Shown here: piece by piece, positions 11,059 to 24,929 of the stretch | Layout of the letters: every line of letters starts with the position of its first letter | How positions within the stretch are numbered: position 1 is the first letter of the stretch | Origin: Odontesthes bonariensis | Taxonomy: Eukaryota; Chordata; Actinopteri; Atheriniformes; Atherinopsidae | DNA: 64,000 nt | Direction: 5' to 3' | NCBI RefSeq assembly: GCF_027942865.1 | Contig: NC_134509.1 | Span: forward strand, 15,154,017-15,218,016 | Position numbers and translations under genes: made by a program | The notes under the pieces: model-generated | Told to the model about the DNA's origin: nothing | Database searches by the model: none | What the model saw: only the letters and a program-made list of their open reading frames with translations

Positions 11059-12260
11059 TCACACATCCACACAACCTCATAGACACATACCCAGTTGAGC
11101 ACACACACTCAGACATACTGCAAACTCTCCACAGGAAACTCTGAGCCATAATGCGAAGGCACCTCAGAGCAGACGGGTGCATTGCTCAAACCAAGTGGGA
11201 TACGCTGCAGCTTTGATAGTGCGTTAATTACTCATGTGATGTGATACAGATGTCTGGGGGCTTCAGCTGAAAGTTTGCCTGACGATTTCCAAAGGGGCCA
11301 GGCAGACATTTTAGAAGCGGTAGGTGAAAACCAAATGTATTTATTATTTATGGATAGATCAGTTTGCGTGCTGTCACAGATCCCAGCAGTGTCATGCTGA
11401 TGCTAAACTGTGATGCTACTTGAAGGGCTGGCTGCTAAATAGTTCTTTGTGTACTTGGTGACAGCAGGGACTTTGAACAGGAAGAACTCTGGGCTGTAAG
11501 AGTTGCCTGTGCCGTGACATGATGAACAGGGTTTCACTCTGAATCTGATAGTTTGAAACTTCATCTGTTCTTTAATAGCAGTTTTGTGGGATTATTTGTT
11601 CTGATTTTGTCCAGAAAGTTTTTTTTTTTCTTGTGAAGAGGAAGGGGATGCAGGGTGTACTTCTGTGTTTTGTTCTTTGGATTTTGGACCTTCATCTGTT
11701 TTGTATTTAAACTTCAAACTTACATTGCCCGGCTTTCTGGAAATAAGCCTTGCAGCACTTTTTCTTGGCTAAAAAAACCCACAAGTTTAAACCTTTCGAA
11801 ATTAGAAACAGAAGGAGAATGCAGGCTTTGGGAAATCATCTTGTCCAAATCTGTGCAAGGACCTCTTTGTCAAAACAACACAACAAATCAGGAAAAAAAA
11901 AAAACTTCTTTGTGTATCTGCAATTTGATTGACTTGAAGACATAAATTACTGCTCATTGTTCCAGGAAAGAGTTGTTCAATAGGCTCTTCTGATGCCTCA
12001 TCCTCACTGTCTGATTATAAGTAGTGCTGGCATCTCCCATCTGTGCCTCTTTGGATAAATCTTTTTGAAGTCTAAAGACATTGTTAAACTTCCCCTATAG
12101 CTCCTGAACGGGACAGCAATGCTGTCAAACTTTCTTGTGCTCAGCTATTATATTATTTATTATATTCACTTTGATTAGGTTTTACTGTCTCTTGAGCTTG
12201 AAGGCAGGGCAGGTGAAATGTGTATTTGGAGAATAACCAGTTTTCCTTCATGTTTTTTTT

Positions 12261-12270
12261 TTCTCAACAG
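12261..12270 (+). promoter_or_regulatory. EDNRA: Splice acceptor opening the EDNRA start-codon exon
   Basis: A T-rich tract followed by TTCTCAACAG, with TGACAT following. It shows that the ATG-containing exon is not the first exon and that a 5' UTR intron exists, as in mammals. Confidence 0.7.
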
Positions 12271-12327
12271 TGACATATTGGGAGAGTCTTTCAATCAGTG
12301 AAATCAAAGCACTCAATGCATTCTATA

Positions 12328-15300
12328 ATGGGCACCCCGGCTGGGCATATGTTTCTACTAATGGCCTGTATGGTAGCCAAAGGAATGTGCCAGATAAACG
12401 GAGCTGAAGCTGAGGAGTCTCTCCCCGGCTTTCTGATCCACTCCACCCTCCAGTCTCCAGGTTTCTACAGCACCGTTAGTCCAAGTATAATGCCCAGCCT
12501 TCCCCCATGGGCCCCAGGAGCCGAAGTGCAACCTTTGGGATCCAGCTCTGCAAATGAAACCGCCCCAAAGAGGCCACCTCCGAGGTGCCTTGTATCTCCC
12601 TCAATTAGCAGCTATTTTAAGTACATCAACACCATAATTTCCATTGCAGTCTTTGTGGTCGGCCTGGTCGGCAATGCCACCCTCCTGAGGATTATATACC
12701 AGCACAAGTGCATGAGGAACGGGCCCAATGCTCTCATTGCCAGCCTGGCCCTGGGCGACCTTATCTACATTTTCATTGATATACCTATCAATGTATACAA
12801 GGTACAGTTTTTCACTCCACTGCTGCATGTTTAATTAACTTTTAACCCAATTCTTTTACAGAAAAGCCACTGAGTGACAAGTCTTGCAGCTGATATGATG
12901 AAATGCAGCAACAATGGAGGTGACACGCACAGATAAGGTGGAATATTACAGACGGGAAAAGGGGGGAAGTGGGAAGGGGTCTAGGGAGTGTGCAAATAGA
13001 CGGGAAAGTGTAATCAGTCGGACGTTGTTATCATCCTCATGTGATCAGATTAGTGATGAGAAGAGCAGGGATATGGCGGGCTTAAATAAACACAGGAGTC
13101 AAGCTACAGTCACATATGCCATTGCCCTTGTATTGACCGGAGACATTAGTCACCTTATCTAGAGCCAGTATTTTTCTATTTTTTTTTGTTTTCTCTTTAA
13201 TTCTCCTTGCTCCTCAAGTAGTAAATCATTTAACTCCATGAGTTCTTAACACCAAGAAACCAAGTTACAGTAGGTTAAAAACTAAAAGGGTATAGAGTAA
13301 ATAAGATTATTGTCTTGTGTTGGAATGAATGTTTCACAGTTAATGGTACATCTTATTCATGTGTTTATGAGAGGTATCTAACATAAGGCGAGTAGGCAGA
13401 AAACTTCAAAATATAGATTTATTAGACAAGATTATCAGTTAAAAGACCTCTTAATCAGTATGAAAGCAGCAGCTGGTTTCAGTTTTGCGTGACTCGCAAC
13501 AATTTTGTTTATCCTGGATCACTTTAAAATATGAAGTGTTTGCGTGATTTATATGAAAAATTGTTACAAGGCTCCTACATTGATTTGATTTATGCCAGTA
13601 AACACTGTCGTGCTTTGTGTAATGACAAAGAACGATGGAAAAAATGAAGTGATCAGTCAACCTGATCTTTTGAGCCACATTAAAGGACGTCATTTTGCAC
13701 GAGAAAAATGAGAAAGCCACCTGGTTGAAATTAACTTGGGAGTCTGAGGGCACAGTGACTTTGTAGTCTGAGCAACACATGTGCAAAGAGGAAACAAAAA
13801 TCTTACGGGGGGAGCAGGCCGTGCACAAACAAAGAAAAGAGCCACGGCCACAATAATGAAAGCCCCTGTTCTCTTCCTTTGGGCAAGGACGTTTCTGAAA
13901 ACACTTTTCTTTGTTTTGTGCTGTGGAATAAATAAAAAGTCTCCATGTACATGTACTCTATGTACTTTATCTTGTTAATCAATTTATTCCAACTCAGCTA
14001 ATATCAGAGGAGGTTGTGGAAGTTTGTCTTGGAGACTAGTGACATCATATCAACTTATTGCAGTTTGGTTCCTTCATTGGGAGTTTTTTTGGTGGAGATC
14101 TGGCAGTTTTGGAAAGGGTTTCATCAGTTGATTGTGGTCGATGCGGTTCATGTTACTCATGCGGGACACTGACTGGTCTCTGGTGTGCTGTGCAGTAAAA
14201 TACAGTAAAAGTCTCTTAAAACACACAAAGAAACATTGTTTTATTGAAATACTTTTACAGGAACAGCCATATATGGTTGATTGATTTGAAATCATTTGGA
14301 AGTCAATGGAACAGTATATAAATTAAAAAAAGGGGGGGGGGGGTGCAGTATGAAATAGATTGAATATTAAAGCTATGAACTGATTGGTTTTTTATGTTAA
14401 AATTTTTTAAAAACATTTAGCAAAATGAGTCACATATTATTAGGTTATTTTTAAATGTGTCAGCAACATATTTAGGCATAGAAAGAACATTCCAGAGAGG
14501 CTTTCACAAGTAAAGATGTTGAAAGGTTTAGCACTATCTGAAAGACTGCATGGGCAAATACTTCAACAGTTTAAGAACAATGTTTATCTATGTGACATTT
14601 TAAAGAAATGGGGAATTCATTATCTGCAGCACAAAATATCCTTGATTTCTTCTTCCTACAATATGACACGGATAGCTTTTGAAAGCACTATTAGTACTGA
14701 ATGATATAAACAGATTTTTGAGCGATATATACTGTACCATCCAGATACTGTCTGGGCCTTGCTTATTTCAAAAAGACAATGCCAAGCCACTTTCTGCACG
14801 TATTGTTCTTTTTATGTTTGATTTCGATTCAGTTATATCCCTAAATGGAATGTACTTTGGATAAGGATCTGTTGCTTTTAAATGGACCATATGAATAAAT
14901 TTGACTCAACTTGGTATGATAAACTACAACGTGATGACTCTGTAGTGAAAGGGTTCCAGTACTGAACTGATCTTCCTGCAGTCCAGACCAGTCACTTAGT
15001 AAAAAAAACAAAACATTTGGTACATTGTGAAACAAAAATAAAATTAATTTACCTAAAAGACTGCAGAGCAGCTATAATCCAATGTTTTAAAAAAAGAAGA
15101 GGAAAATATCTTACTTTCATAATCACAGCAATACATCTCCTTCATTCAAATCACTTCATTCTGTGTTTATTTGCATTTGATAGCATCCCAACTGAAGCGA
15201 GGTTGTACAATACATGACCAAAGCCAAACAGTAATTCAACAATAGGTCATGATGTCGATTTGCATGTGCTGAGTGTTGAACAATGGATGTTGTTGCAAAT

Positions 15301-18300
15301 GTGATTCTACTCCTTTGAGAGATATTGTTGAAGTGACAACCACTTGTCCTTCCTCCAGCTCCTTGCGTCACGCTTTCCATTTGACGACAGTGCTTTCGGC
15401 CTGGGACTTTGCAAGCTGCTGCCCTTCCTTCAGAAAGCCTCTGTGGGCATTACAGTCCTCAACCTGTGTGCCCTCAGTGTGGACAGGTCAGTGCCGCACT
15501 CAGTCACATTCAGGGTTTATAGTGCACATTTGATGAAAAAAAAAAAAACAGTTGTTCAAGGAGATAAATTGCTGCATGTGGCCAAAAATATTTTAGCAAG
15601 GTTTCTGAAAGCATTTACTTGAAATCAAGTACTTTTTATTATCAAGTAGATATTACAAAGCCTCTCATGAACAGGATTTGTTGTAATTTTATAATTCCAT
15701 GAATAAGCGGCGGCTTTCTAAGGAAATTACATGGTATTAGTCGAGGCCATGGTCACATCAGCAACACAGACGTACACTTGCAAAGAGATCAACGTATTCA
15801 TCTTCATGAACAAGCAATCAGTGTAGCACAGAATTTATGCTGGCAGCAAAATTAGTGAAAAGAAAATCAAACCAGTTCGATCTGGCTGTCTAGCCTCCAC
15901 TAGATCCACTAGATTATGTTATCTTAAATCATTTTTCTAACACAGATGAAGTTATTCAGAGAAGCAGAAAATGAATTTAGATGGATAACTTAAAGATTTT
16001 TCTCTTGATTCCGTAATGGCAAGAAAACTGAGATAATCCCTTCCAGGAAGCTCATTAGGTCATTAGGAAGCAACATTGTGCTCAGTACACTTTATTGTCT
16101 GACGTTAACATTACTGTATCTATACCACAGGCCTATAAATTCCTTTTTTTATAATGTCTTAATAGAAATTCCACAATGAATAAATGATGGTCCTGAAGCG
16201 TTGTAGTTCAGTGTCATCTCACTTAACGCACTACTCAGCATCAGGGATAATAGGCTCGACCTGCCCTAAATAGGCTCAGTGGTTCAACCAGCCACACAAT
16301 TTTAATGACCTGTATTATCAGAAAAGAGCAGATTGCAGTGCTATACAGTTGTATTCGAAGGCACATGCTCTCCATTTGTTTCCAGGAAATGTAATGCATA
16401 TCTTTGTTTGTGTGCATTATGAAACTAGTCGAGTCCCTTCTGTATCTTTTCAATGTTGTAGGAAGAGGAAAAAGGTGGATACATTACCACTTAGTAAAAT
16501 ATAAATGCCACCGTGTTGTTCAACAGAGAAATTCAAATGTGTCATGAAAAATATATTGTTTTTGGCATAAAATCTTGATGCACGATTTTACTAAAACATT
16601 TCGACAAGTGGTTTCCATTAATGAAACAAACAAGCAAACAAGTATTCAGTGCATGGGAAACACAAGCCAACACACAGACCTCTGCCAACATGGGCCAGTC
16701 TGTTTGGAGGCTTCACAAAAATATAAATATTAGATATTGAAAATAAACAATTGATCATCTCTCCTCATTAATTCTTAACATTTTGATAGTATGCTGACTG
16801 AGCAGTTTGTTGTGTTCGGTGGCATAAAGAAACTGCTGTTAACATTGTCAGCCAGAAGAGACAAAAAATACACAACATTACTGATTTCTATCAAATGTTT
16901 GAAAGCAATTGAATATTTGCAGTTCTGTTTTTTGTTTGTAAAAACTGACATGTGATTATGCCATGTGATCAACATTTGAATATAACGTATTTGAGTCTCT
17001 ATCAGATCTTAGGAATTGTCTTACATTTCACACTTTATAGTGCAGACTCTTATCATAAAGTCTCATAATATTTCATTATTCAGTAACCCAATATATTCTG
17101 GTCATACACCTTTGCCTTGATCAGTTTATCACGTACAACCAATATGTGGAGCATGCACAAAGCAACACTCTGAACGACACCTTTGCATCCTCCCATGTTG
17201 CAGGTATAGAGCCGTGGCATCGTGGAGCAGAGTGCAAGGAGTGGGCATCCCTCTCCTCACAGTCATCGAGATTGTGTCTATCTGGGTGCTGTCACTCATC
17301 CTGGCAGTACCTGAGGCCATCGGTTTCGACATCATCACCTTCAGCTACAACAACAACACCATACGTACTTGCATGCTTAACCCGAAGACGGACTTCATGA
17401 AGGTACATCATTATCAATTTCATGTCAATTTTGGATGAGAACCTTTGGAGTGCTTTTGGAGCCAACAGTTCTGGGGGCTCTCTGAAGTTAACTGGGGAGC
17501 TTCCAGGTAGTGAAGTAACTACCAGCTGGCTATTGTAAGATGAGTCAAAAACCATGTTGTTATTCCTTCATCATGCATAGGCTCAGTAGGACCTTGGGGG
17601 TATTTTCTCCGTATTTTCTTTATTTCCTTTAAAATTGCTTATTTGTGTTTAAAAGCACTATGATGCTGGAGGAGTCCCTATTGCAAGCTACATTAAATGG
17701 CAATAGTTCTCAGGATGTTCTATGATATAGTTTATGAAGTTCAACACGTATTGTAAATAGCTGCTTAGGCAGTGGGCCTCCCTCAGATAAAGCTTGGAAA
17801 AATGTGCATTCTCGCTCTTTTTTAGTTTACTTGCTAAGTTTTTGTCAGTTCCTGAATACCTGTTGGATCACGATTATGCTATTTCATCTGACACATAAAA
17901 AACTAAGCCAGGGCAGCCATATATAGCTGCTTCACATAAATTCTGAGAAGAAGAAACCAATAAAAGAAAAAGGTTTGCGCCAACTGAGAGTTTATTAGTT
18001 TCAGACTCGGGAAAAGGCAGGGTAAACTCAAAGTAAAACTCAAAGCCCAGCACAAAGGTGTCTTAGAGCTATTCATTAACCAGATCACACATTTTGGCTG
18101 TTCTTGAGCTATCTAACTGTTAAGAGCCCGACTAAGATGCCTGCCCTCCACTTTGAAAATGATATTGAGGCCAAGATGTGGTGAAAAAGTACATGGTGAC
18201 AGAGCATTTGTGCAGAAGAATCATAGATTTTGCATACTGAAGCAATGAGATAGCACACTTTACTGCCTAAAAATGATTTGAAGACAGTGTGCACCTTGAA

Positions 18301-21300
18301 CCTAATGTCCTAATGTCACTTTTAAATGCTTGTATGAGTGTTTTTTTTCATGTAAATCTGACGTGCTATCTTGGTGGAATTTGAACAAATATTTTTTCAG
18401 CGCATCAATACGGTGGCATGAACGAACACCTACAACATTTCCCGCTTGTGCTGAAAACAAAAGAAAATTAGAAAACGTAATTAGAGCATCAGAAAACTAG
18501 AAGAGACCACAGTAATAAGGACTACCAAATTCCCAAAAGCGGTTGATAGTGAAGGATCACTTTCAGAAAATATGCCCTGTCAACTTTCTCTCTCTATCTC
18601 AGTGATTGTGGACTTTTCACATCCTTGGAGCACATAATTGATTGCAGGCCAAGTGCAATTACTGAGGCCTAGGGTCTCAAGCTGAGCCACATGTGCTATT
18701 CCACATGTAAGAAAACCTGGAGTAATCTGTGAGCTCTCAGAAGCATGTGCTTCTTAACATTATTAAATAATAGAATTTTTATTGTTTTGGTCTTGTCAGT
18801 ACTCAGCATGCTAGACTCAAGAAGGGGTCTGCAAATGAAAATAATAAAAAATTCTCAGAAATTGTGTAATAAAGTTTGCTCACATTCTTATGGTTTGGAA
18901 AAATAGTTCCTTTAAACGAGCACACTTAACATGCTATTTTCAAACCAGAGGCCCTTACTACACACAGTCTGTTTACAGCCAGAGTGACTCAAGACTTCTA
19001 CCCCAGGTACATAGCAGTATTCTTAAAGACGCTGGCAATGGAGCACATAGGGACTCAGGTGGTGTTTTGGGATTCTAGTAGTTTAGATTACAAAGTATGG
19101 AATCTACCATTACACCATGTCCAGTTGAATAATTTCCGGTTCTGGCTTTTAAGGCCCTTTCAGTTTCAGTAGTTTAAGGTAAGATTTTCCATCCTAAGAT
19201 AGCGCTGGGGAAATAAGAACCACACAGTAGGTTGGGAAAAAGTTCTCCAAAAAATTCTATCATTTATGTCCACAAATGAGTCTTTAAGTGACGCCTTGAT
19301 CAGTGCCCTAAGTACTATTTAAGGTGGCTTAAGAAAACCTATAGGTCCTAAGTTTCTAACTCTCAGGTCACACAGTAAGTCATGAAACAATTGTAACTTG
19401 AACATAATCACCTGCATCAGTTTGCTTGTCTTTCTCTAGTTCTACAGAGACGCAAAGGACTGGTGGCTGTTTGGCTTCTACTTCTGTGTACCTTTGACTT
19501 GCTCAGCTATCTTCTACACTCTAATGACCTGCGAGATGCTCAACCACAGGAACGGCAGCCTTCGGATCGCGCTCAGTGAGCACCTTAAACAGGTTGGAAA
19601 ATGCTTCACAATAATGATCTGAAACATTAACATACCTAAATATTTCTGTTTTGCTCTGTCATGCATTGCTTTAACGATTGACCTCCTTTCAGCGCACTCT
19701 TCACATCAGCTCTTTAATGGTGGAATATTATCTGCTGTTTTTCTCTGCAGAGGAGGGAAGTGGCCAAAGCGGTTTTCTGCCTTGTGTTAATCTTTGCCCT
19801 CTGCTGGTTCCCACTGCACCTTAGCAGGATTCTTAAGAGGATGGTTTACCAGCAAAATGATAACACACGCTGTGAGCTGTTCAAGTGAGTTTCTATTCAA
19901 ACAAGACTGTTACACTAGAATTCCTTAAAGAGGCCATACTTTGTTCATTGACAAATTCCCTTTGGGTGTCTTCTGCAATAGGTTTAAAAGTTATAATGAT
20001 AAAAAAAAAAACATTATTTTTCTGCACTGAAGTATCCCTTCTTGTTACCCCCTCTCTGCAATGGTCAGTTTTAGCTTCTGTCTCTTTGAGGCGACCACTT
20101 TTTTCAATGGTTAGGGTCAAATCTATGTAACACACTTTAAAAATCATTTGATGTCTTTGAAGCTTTTTTTGGAACTGGAACTGTTTTTATAACCCCTAAA
20201 CATGATTGATTTCTAACCTTATCCGGTGACGTTGCTTTCTAAATCCAACGAGAGAGCGACAACGTTTTGTCGTAAAATCGCTGTGTTTACATTTAACCAA
20301 GGCAACTATCATGGCGTCCCTGATGTTGATGATCACTTTGTAAAAAGAATATAATTTAGATCAAACCATGGTTGTTTTCTAACGATAACCAAGTGATGTT
20401 GTCACCTAAATTCAACCAGGAAGTAGTTTAGGACAGTATATTAGTAAGGTCAGTATTTTAGTGGGGTCTTATTAGTATCGTGTTATTGATAGAGCATATG
20501 TTGATCTTAAACTCGCATAACACAAAGGCACGCTGCTCCTCCAATTATCCCCCCTCCCTTCCTCCTTATGAAGACTTTATGGCCTTTTAAATATAAGACT
20601 TGAGAATGAGGTCTGCTCTATTGTGGAAACTCTCCTGAGTCGTATTTCCCCTCAGCAGTATGTAGGGGTGGTACTTTACGGGATGCTATTATGAGCTGTG
20701 TTCAAGGGCACGAAGAAACAGCTTATTTGTCCGTTTCAGCTGAAGGAACTTATTGAAAAGCTATATGCAAATACACAAGACTTCTTTCTGCACTTTCATG
20801 ATGTTGTTTTTGTCTTCAACTATTCAGTTAACTAACTTCTCAACTTTTCTCTATTTCCAGTTTCCTGTTAGTTCTGGATTACTTCAGCATCAACCTGGCT
20901 ACAATCAACTCGTGCATAAATCCTATTATACTATACTTTGTCAGCAAGAAGTTCAAAAACTGCTTCAAGGTATAGTAACCGTCTTTCACAGATGGATGTA
21001 GCACACACACAATCACTTTTATCCTATCACACACACATACACGCAAAACACACGATACTCTCCAAGTTAGTTTGGCCTGAGAAGCAAGTAGTGAACTCGA
21101 ACCTTTTGTCCATGAGTCAGGGGCTGTGATGTTGATGACATTCCATGAGCAACAGCCTGATGATATATGTAGTCACATTACTGGCTGAGGTCATACACCG
21201 CAAATGTCTGTCAAGGAAATGAGGCTGGAGATAAACCATGTCCCAAGTTTGCATGTTGGGCTTTGTGGGAAAAAAATACTTGAGACAAGTTCCACATTTG

Positions 21301-21505
21301 GAAAAGTCTTGTGGTAAACAAAGCCATGTTAAAATGTTCACTCTCCTCTCTTCACATGTTCTCCAAGTCGTGCTTGTGCTGCTGGTGCTACTCTGACAAC
21401 CAACTGGGCAGCATTGGACCCATGAATGGTACCAGTATCCAGTGTAAAAGCCCAGAGCCCAACAACCTCCTCACTGACCGCAGCATCCGGAAAGACAGCA
21501 ACTGA
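12328..21505 (+). CDS. EDNRA: Endothelin receptor type A
   Basis: G-protein-coupled receptor of the plasma membrane for endothelin peptides; in vertebrates it acts in neural-crest/jaw patterning and vascular tone. Exons: 12328-12801, 15359-15486, 17204-17402, 19440-19592, 19751-19884, 20861-20969, 21368-21505, all phases joining to 444 residues (human protein 427). A hydrophobic signal peptide covers residues 1-20 or so, followed by a glycosylatable NET in the extracellular tail. TM1 is at about 100-121, TM2 at 134-155, the DRY motif at 200-202, and NPIILY at 383-388. A palmitoylation-type cysteine cluster CLCCWC opens the last exon. PMNGTSIQ near the C-terminus and RSIRKDSN at the end are typical of type A and not type B. 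ATG 12328 has a better Kozak context (ATAATGG) than the in-frame ATG at 12316, which would add four residues. Teleosts have two EDNRA copies; which one this is cannot be told here. Confidence 0.96.
20196..20422. repeat. Diverged tandem-type repeat in EDNRA intron 5
   Basis: Two related stretches (about 20196-20253 and 20360-20422) share the pattern of AAACATGATT or AAACCATGGTT, then TTTCTAAC, then GTGA(C/T)GTTG, then CTAAAT(C/T)CAAC. The pattern resembles a known perciform-type minisatellite made of CTAAACCTAACC phrases. The copies are too diverged to define a unit by eye. Confidence 0.45.
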
Positions 21506-23550
21506 ACGCTTACCCGACAAGCTTTTTTTTAAGCTTTTAAATGTCCAATTAAGAGTTTAAAATGCACACAACACTCATCTTAAAATGTATACATAAAAAG
21601 CTATGCTTGGACCTTGCTTTGCTTGGCACTAAGGCAACACGTGAGTGCGGAAGAGACATATTAGGAACTGGAATAAAAGGAACAAACAATTGAGTGAGTT
21701 TCCTGAGCCTTTCAGAGAGCTAAACTTCCTACGAAAAACTCTTTTGGTTCCCACACCCACGGACAGTAACATTAAAGCTTGAATGGAGATGGGGAGGGGG
21801 GCAGGAGGAGTAGGAGGACTTTTTCAAGGGATGCAGCTGAACTCTATAAATTGCTCTCAGTCAGGAGCCAAGCAGGCTATTCCTGTAAAGGGCAGCACCA
21901 CCAGGAAGGATGCTACAAGAAGGAAGTGGCTGACTGTTCTGTCAGAAGGGATGAGAAGATGTGAGTATTTGCTGACGATAAGGAAACAAAAAGCCACTTC
22001 ATTGATATGAGCAACTATTATTTCTCATGTGCAAGGGGCTCTGCATTGTGTTTTACTCATTTCATTGAGCTACATTGTGGTATAATCAGACTATGATTTA
22101 TTGTTTGATGCAGAGACGGATATCTGATCAAAATTATTGTTCTGAACACAGACAAAAACAGAGAAACAGTGAAAGCATGATTCACACGAACATATGCATT
22201 TATGGTCATCTGAAAATGAAATATTCTGCAGAATAATTATTTGATTTGTCAGAATATGCCAACTAATCTGGCACAAAATCTAGTACAGATCTGCTGGCTT
22301 TTAGTGTGCGTTGATAAGTCCCAACTCTGTAGTATCACAGCACAAGCGAAGCATATCACTGATATAAAATATGAAAGACTGACCAAAAATATATTTTTTT
22401 TCACAACACTGTGAATTTTAACATCCAAATCAACAATTATTTACACTCATATAACCCATTAAACAAATACCTGTACAATGTTCACTTTTATAAAGTGTTA
22501 TAATGTAGTAATAATCTCAAATATTTTACTCAGACCATGTTGGCTTTGTAATGACATCGGCAAGTATGTTGTCAGAGATGGTGACCCTCCTCTAATGTTA
22601 GGAAAAGTGAAACATTTTGAAAAATATGATTTTTCAAAGTTCAGTGAGAAGACACCACTCTTATGTGTTGAATTTTACACTTCAGTCAGCTGCTCGCTCA
22701 GTTCAACATGAAGACAAGAAGTGAAGGGACACAGGTGGCCTCGCTTTGACCAAACATAAAAAGATTCACTTCCTAATTCACCAATTCCAATTACTCTTTC
22801 CAAAAAAATTTGTGTGAGGATGAGATTCTGAGATGCTGCTTCAAGTGATTGAAGTAGGGTAATATTTTAGCATTTTGGTGTTAATTGGTGAAACCATATT
22901 GTTTCAGACTATGAGAAGTGTAGGTTGGATGTATAATAACACGTTGGACGAGGCTAACAGCTAACAAAAAAGTAAATGAATCATGTAAGAATTTAGCTAA
23001 TCAGTAAAGTAATGGGCTAACTTTTTCAAGTACTATAATAGAAGGAGTAATTCCTTAGCACGATGTGGTTGAATTCTGATCTATTTTCTGTCTGTAGATA
23101 AAATAATCTGAACAGCTTTTTGTCTTTAGCTTTATATTTAACAAATAGACATGAGACTGGGACAAATATTTTCATGTAATTCTCAGCACGAAAGTGAATA
23201 TGGGCATTTCCCAAAATGTCAATCTGTTGTTTCGAAGTGGAAATAGTATTCAGCTTAAAGTAAACCTCCTCGTGATATCCTATATTTGATATGTGAATAA
23301 ATGTAAACCTGTGTGAGTTTTAATGTGTGCTTGCATGCGTGCGAGCTATTACTTCCACTCCTCTACTTGGAGTGTTTTGCACATATGTATACAAAAAGAA
23401 AAATGTCCTCTCAGTTGACTTTTGTTTTACCACTATTCATCAAAACGATTCAGCATCATCTGTGATCAATGATTTTTCATCACTGATTTACATGTTAACC
23501 CTATGTAAATGCTGCTGCTTTAACCAATAAATCACTTTCCATCCCCACTG
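21506..23550 (+). other. EDNRA: Probable EDNRA 3' UTR and downstream sequence
   Basis: A long AT-rich stretch after the stop codon without coding features. Candidate poly(A) signals are AATAAA at 21672, 23296-23301 and 23526-23531. Mammalian EDNRA also has a long 3' UTR, so a distal end near 23.3-23.5 kb is plausible. The true end is not proved. Confidence 0.45.
23296..23301 (+). promoter_or_regulatory. EDNRA: Candidate poly(A) signal of EDNRA
   Basis: AATAAA followed within 10-40 bases by a strongly GT-rich stretch (GTGTGAG, TGTGTGCTTGC). This is the best signal-plus-downstream-element pair in the region. Confidence 0.45.
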
Positions 23551-24929
23551 TAAGACGAGAGAAAGTTTATTTTGCTGCCATACTGATTTGGCTGAGAAAT
23601 TCAAGGGGCCCCCTCTGTTTTTTTTTTTTGTGAGAAAGAGGCGTCTGGGAGTGATTTGAAGCACACTGTGACCTGCTCGGCAACTGAGCCCTAAGGGTTG
23701 CTAATGTCAGCAGAGAGGATGTGAACGGGCTTGGATGGTGGGAATTCGATACGCATAATTCAGTTCTCATCTGTGCTCAAGAAAAAGGGCAAGAGAAAAG
23801 CAAGCTCTGACCATTGGCCGGACTGGATTATGCATTTAGATTAACAATAGTATAATAAGAAGCTGCCGGAAGCTTAATGATTTTAACACAATTTATTTAA
23901 TTTTTTTTGGAACTTTTTTTGTTAAGATACATTCATTAAGAGCTATTTGCATATTCACAACGATTATGACATAATTCAGCATCTCGATTGCTGTGCCTAA
24001 ATATGTCATTACCCCAGGACTGCACTCTCTATCACTGTCAAAAAGAGACAGTTACCAGAGCCATGAAATCCATACACAAAGCTGATAAGCATCCAGAATC
24101 AACAGACTATTGTGGCAGCTGTGGCTTTATCAGAAATCGTTCTGTTATTTGTTTCAGCAGCTTGGAGATAAATCTCAGCCAGGTCATAAACTTTATGAAA
24201 TTGTTTCATATGCCTCATATTAAAACATATCACGTTCAGGTTCCACTACCCCTGAACAAACTCTGAACTGCCCAAAGCTTTGGTTGCTGGAATAATGTCG
24301 GTCCAGGTTTAACGAGGCAAAAGAATAAAACAGAGGCAAACATCATTGCGGTGGATCTTTGAAACAATGTTTTAGAGAGGATAGAGAGAGAAATTAAAGT
24401 GTGAGAAAAACAAGTGCGAAGAAGGAAACGGAGCGGTTTTATTTCTGGAATTTGGTGGGAACCTTGTTTCTTGCCAGCAGTGAATTGAATTAAGCCCAAA
24501 AACAAATAACAGAGGATCTCAAAGTTCCACAGCGCCTCTCCATACAGAGTTTATTCACATTTGGTTGTTGATATAGTAAGTTTGGGAAAAAAAATACTGA
24601 ATGACAACTCATTATGACCCAATTGTCATCATGTTTACAAATTTCCATGAACTCCATCTCCAAAAAAAAGTTGAGAAGTTGTTTACAATGCAATAAAATC
24701 ATTTGCAGTTTGCTAATTTGTTTGAACCTTCATATAACACAGACACAACTACAAAGAATCGATTGTCAGCGTATTCAGTGTATAACATCTCTTTGTTCAG
24801 AAGGTGTAAACAAATCTAGAATTTGATTTCAGCAACAACACATTTTTATATGGTAAGACTGTTTTGAAGGATTGTACAATCTGAAGACTATTTGTTGACA
24901 GGTGAGGGAGTCAGGATTGGGTATAAAAG
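23551..24929. other. Intergenic, no gene seen
   Basis: AT-rich, with no supported exon. The part from about 24500 may already be the terminal noncoding region of the Tc1-like element that follows. Confidence 0.5.

Larger units (their letters stand above)
9387..12270 (+). other. EDNRA upstream region, 5' noncoding exon probably here
   Basis: No coding exon is visible. The acceptor at 12270 requires at least one untranslated first exon upstream. The GC-richer stretch of about 10780-11320 is the likeliest place, with a possible donor at 11320 (GCG|GTAGGTG), but I cannot fix its limits. The stretch also holds a C20 run (10020-10039) and an AC12 microsatellite (11035-11058). Confidence 0.35.

Noticed and set aside
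12298-12327. Upstream extension of EDNRA from a GTG at 12298
   Set aside because: GTG starts are not expected here; ATG 12328 has the better Kozak context and opens a signal peptide.
13451-13978. Possible exon in EDNRA intron 1
   Set aside because: Open frames without similarity to the receptor, and phases of the flanking exons already join without it.
21779-22010. Small open frames just after the EDNRA stop
   Set aside because: They lie in the probable 3' UTR, with low-complexity glycine/arginine composition and no support.
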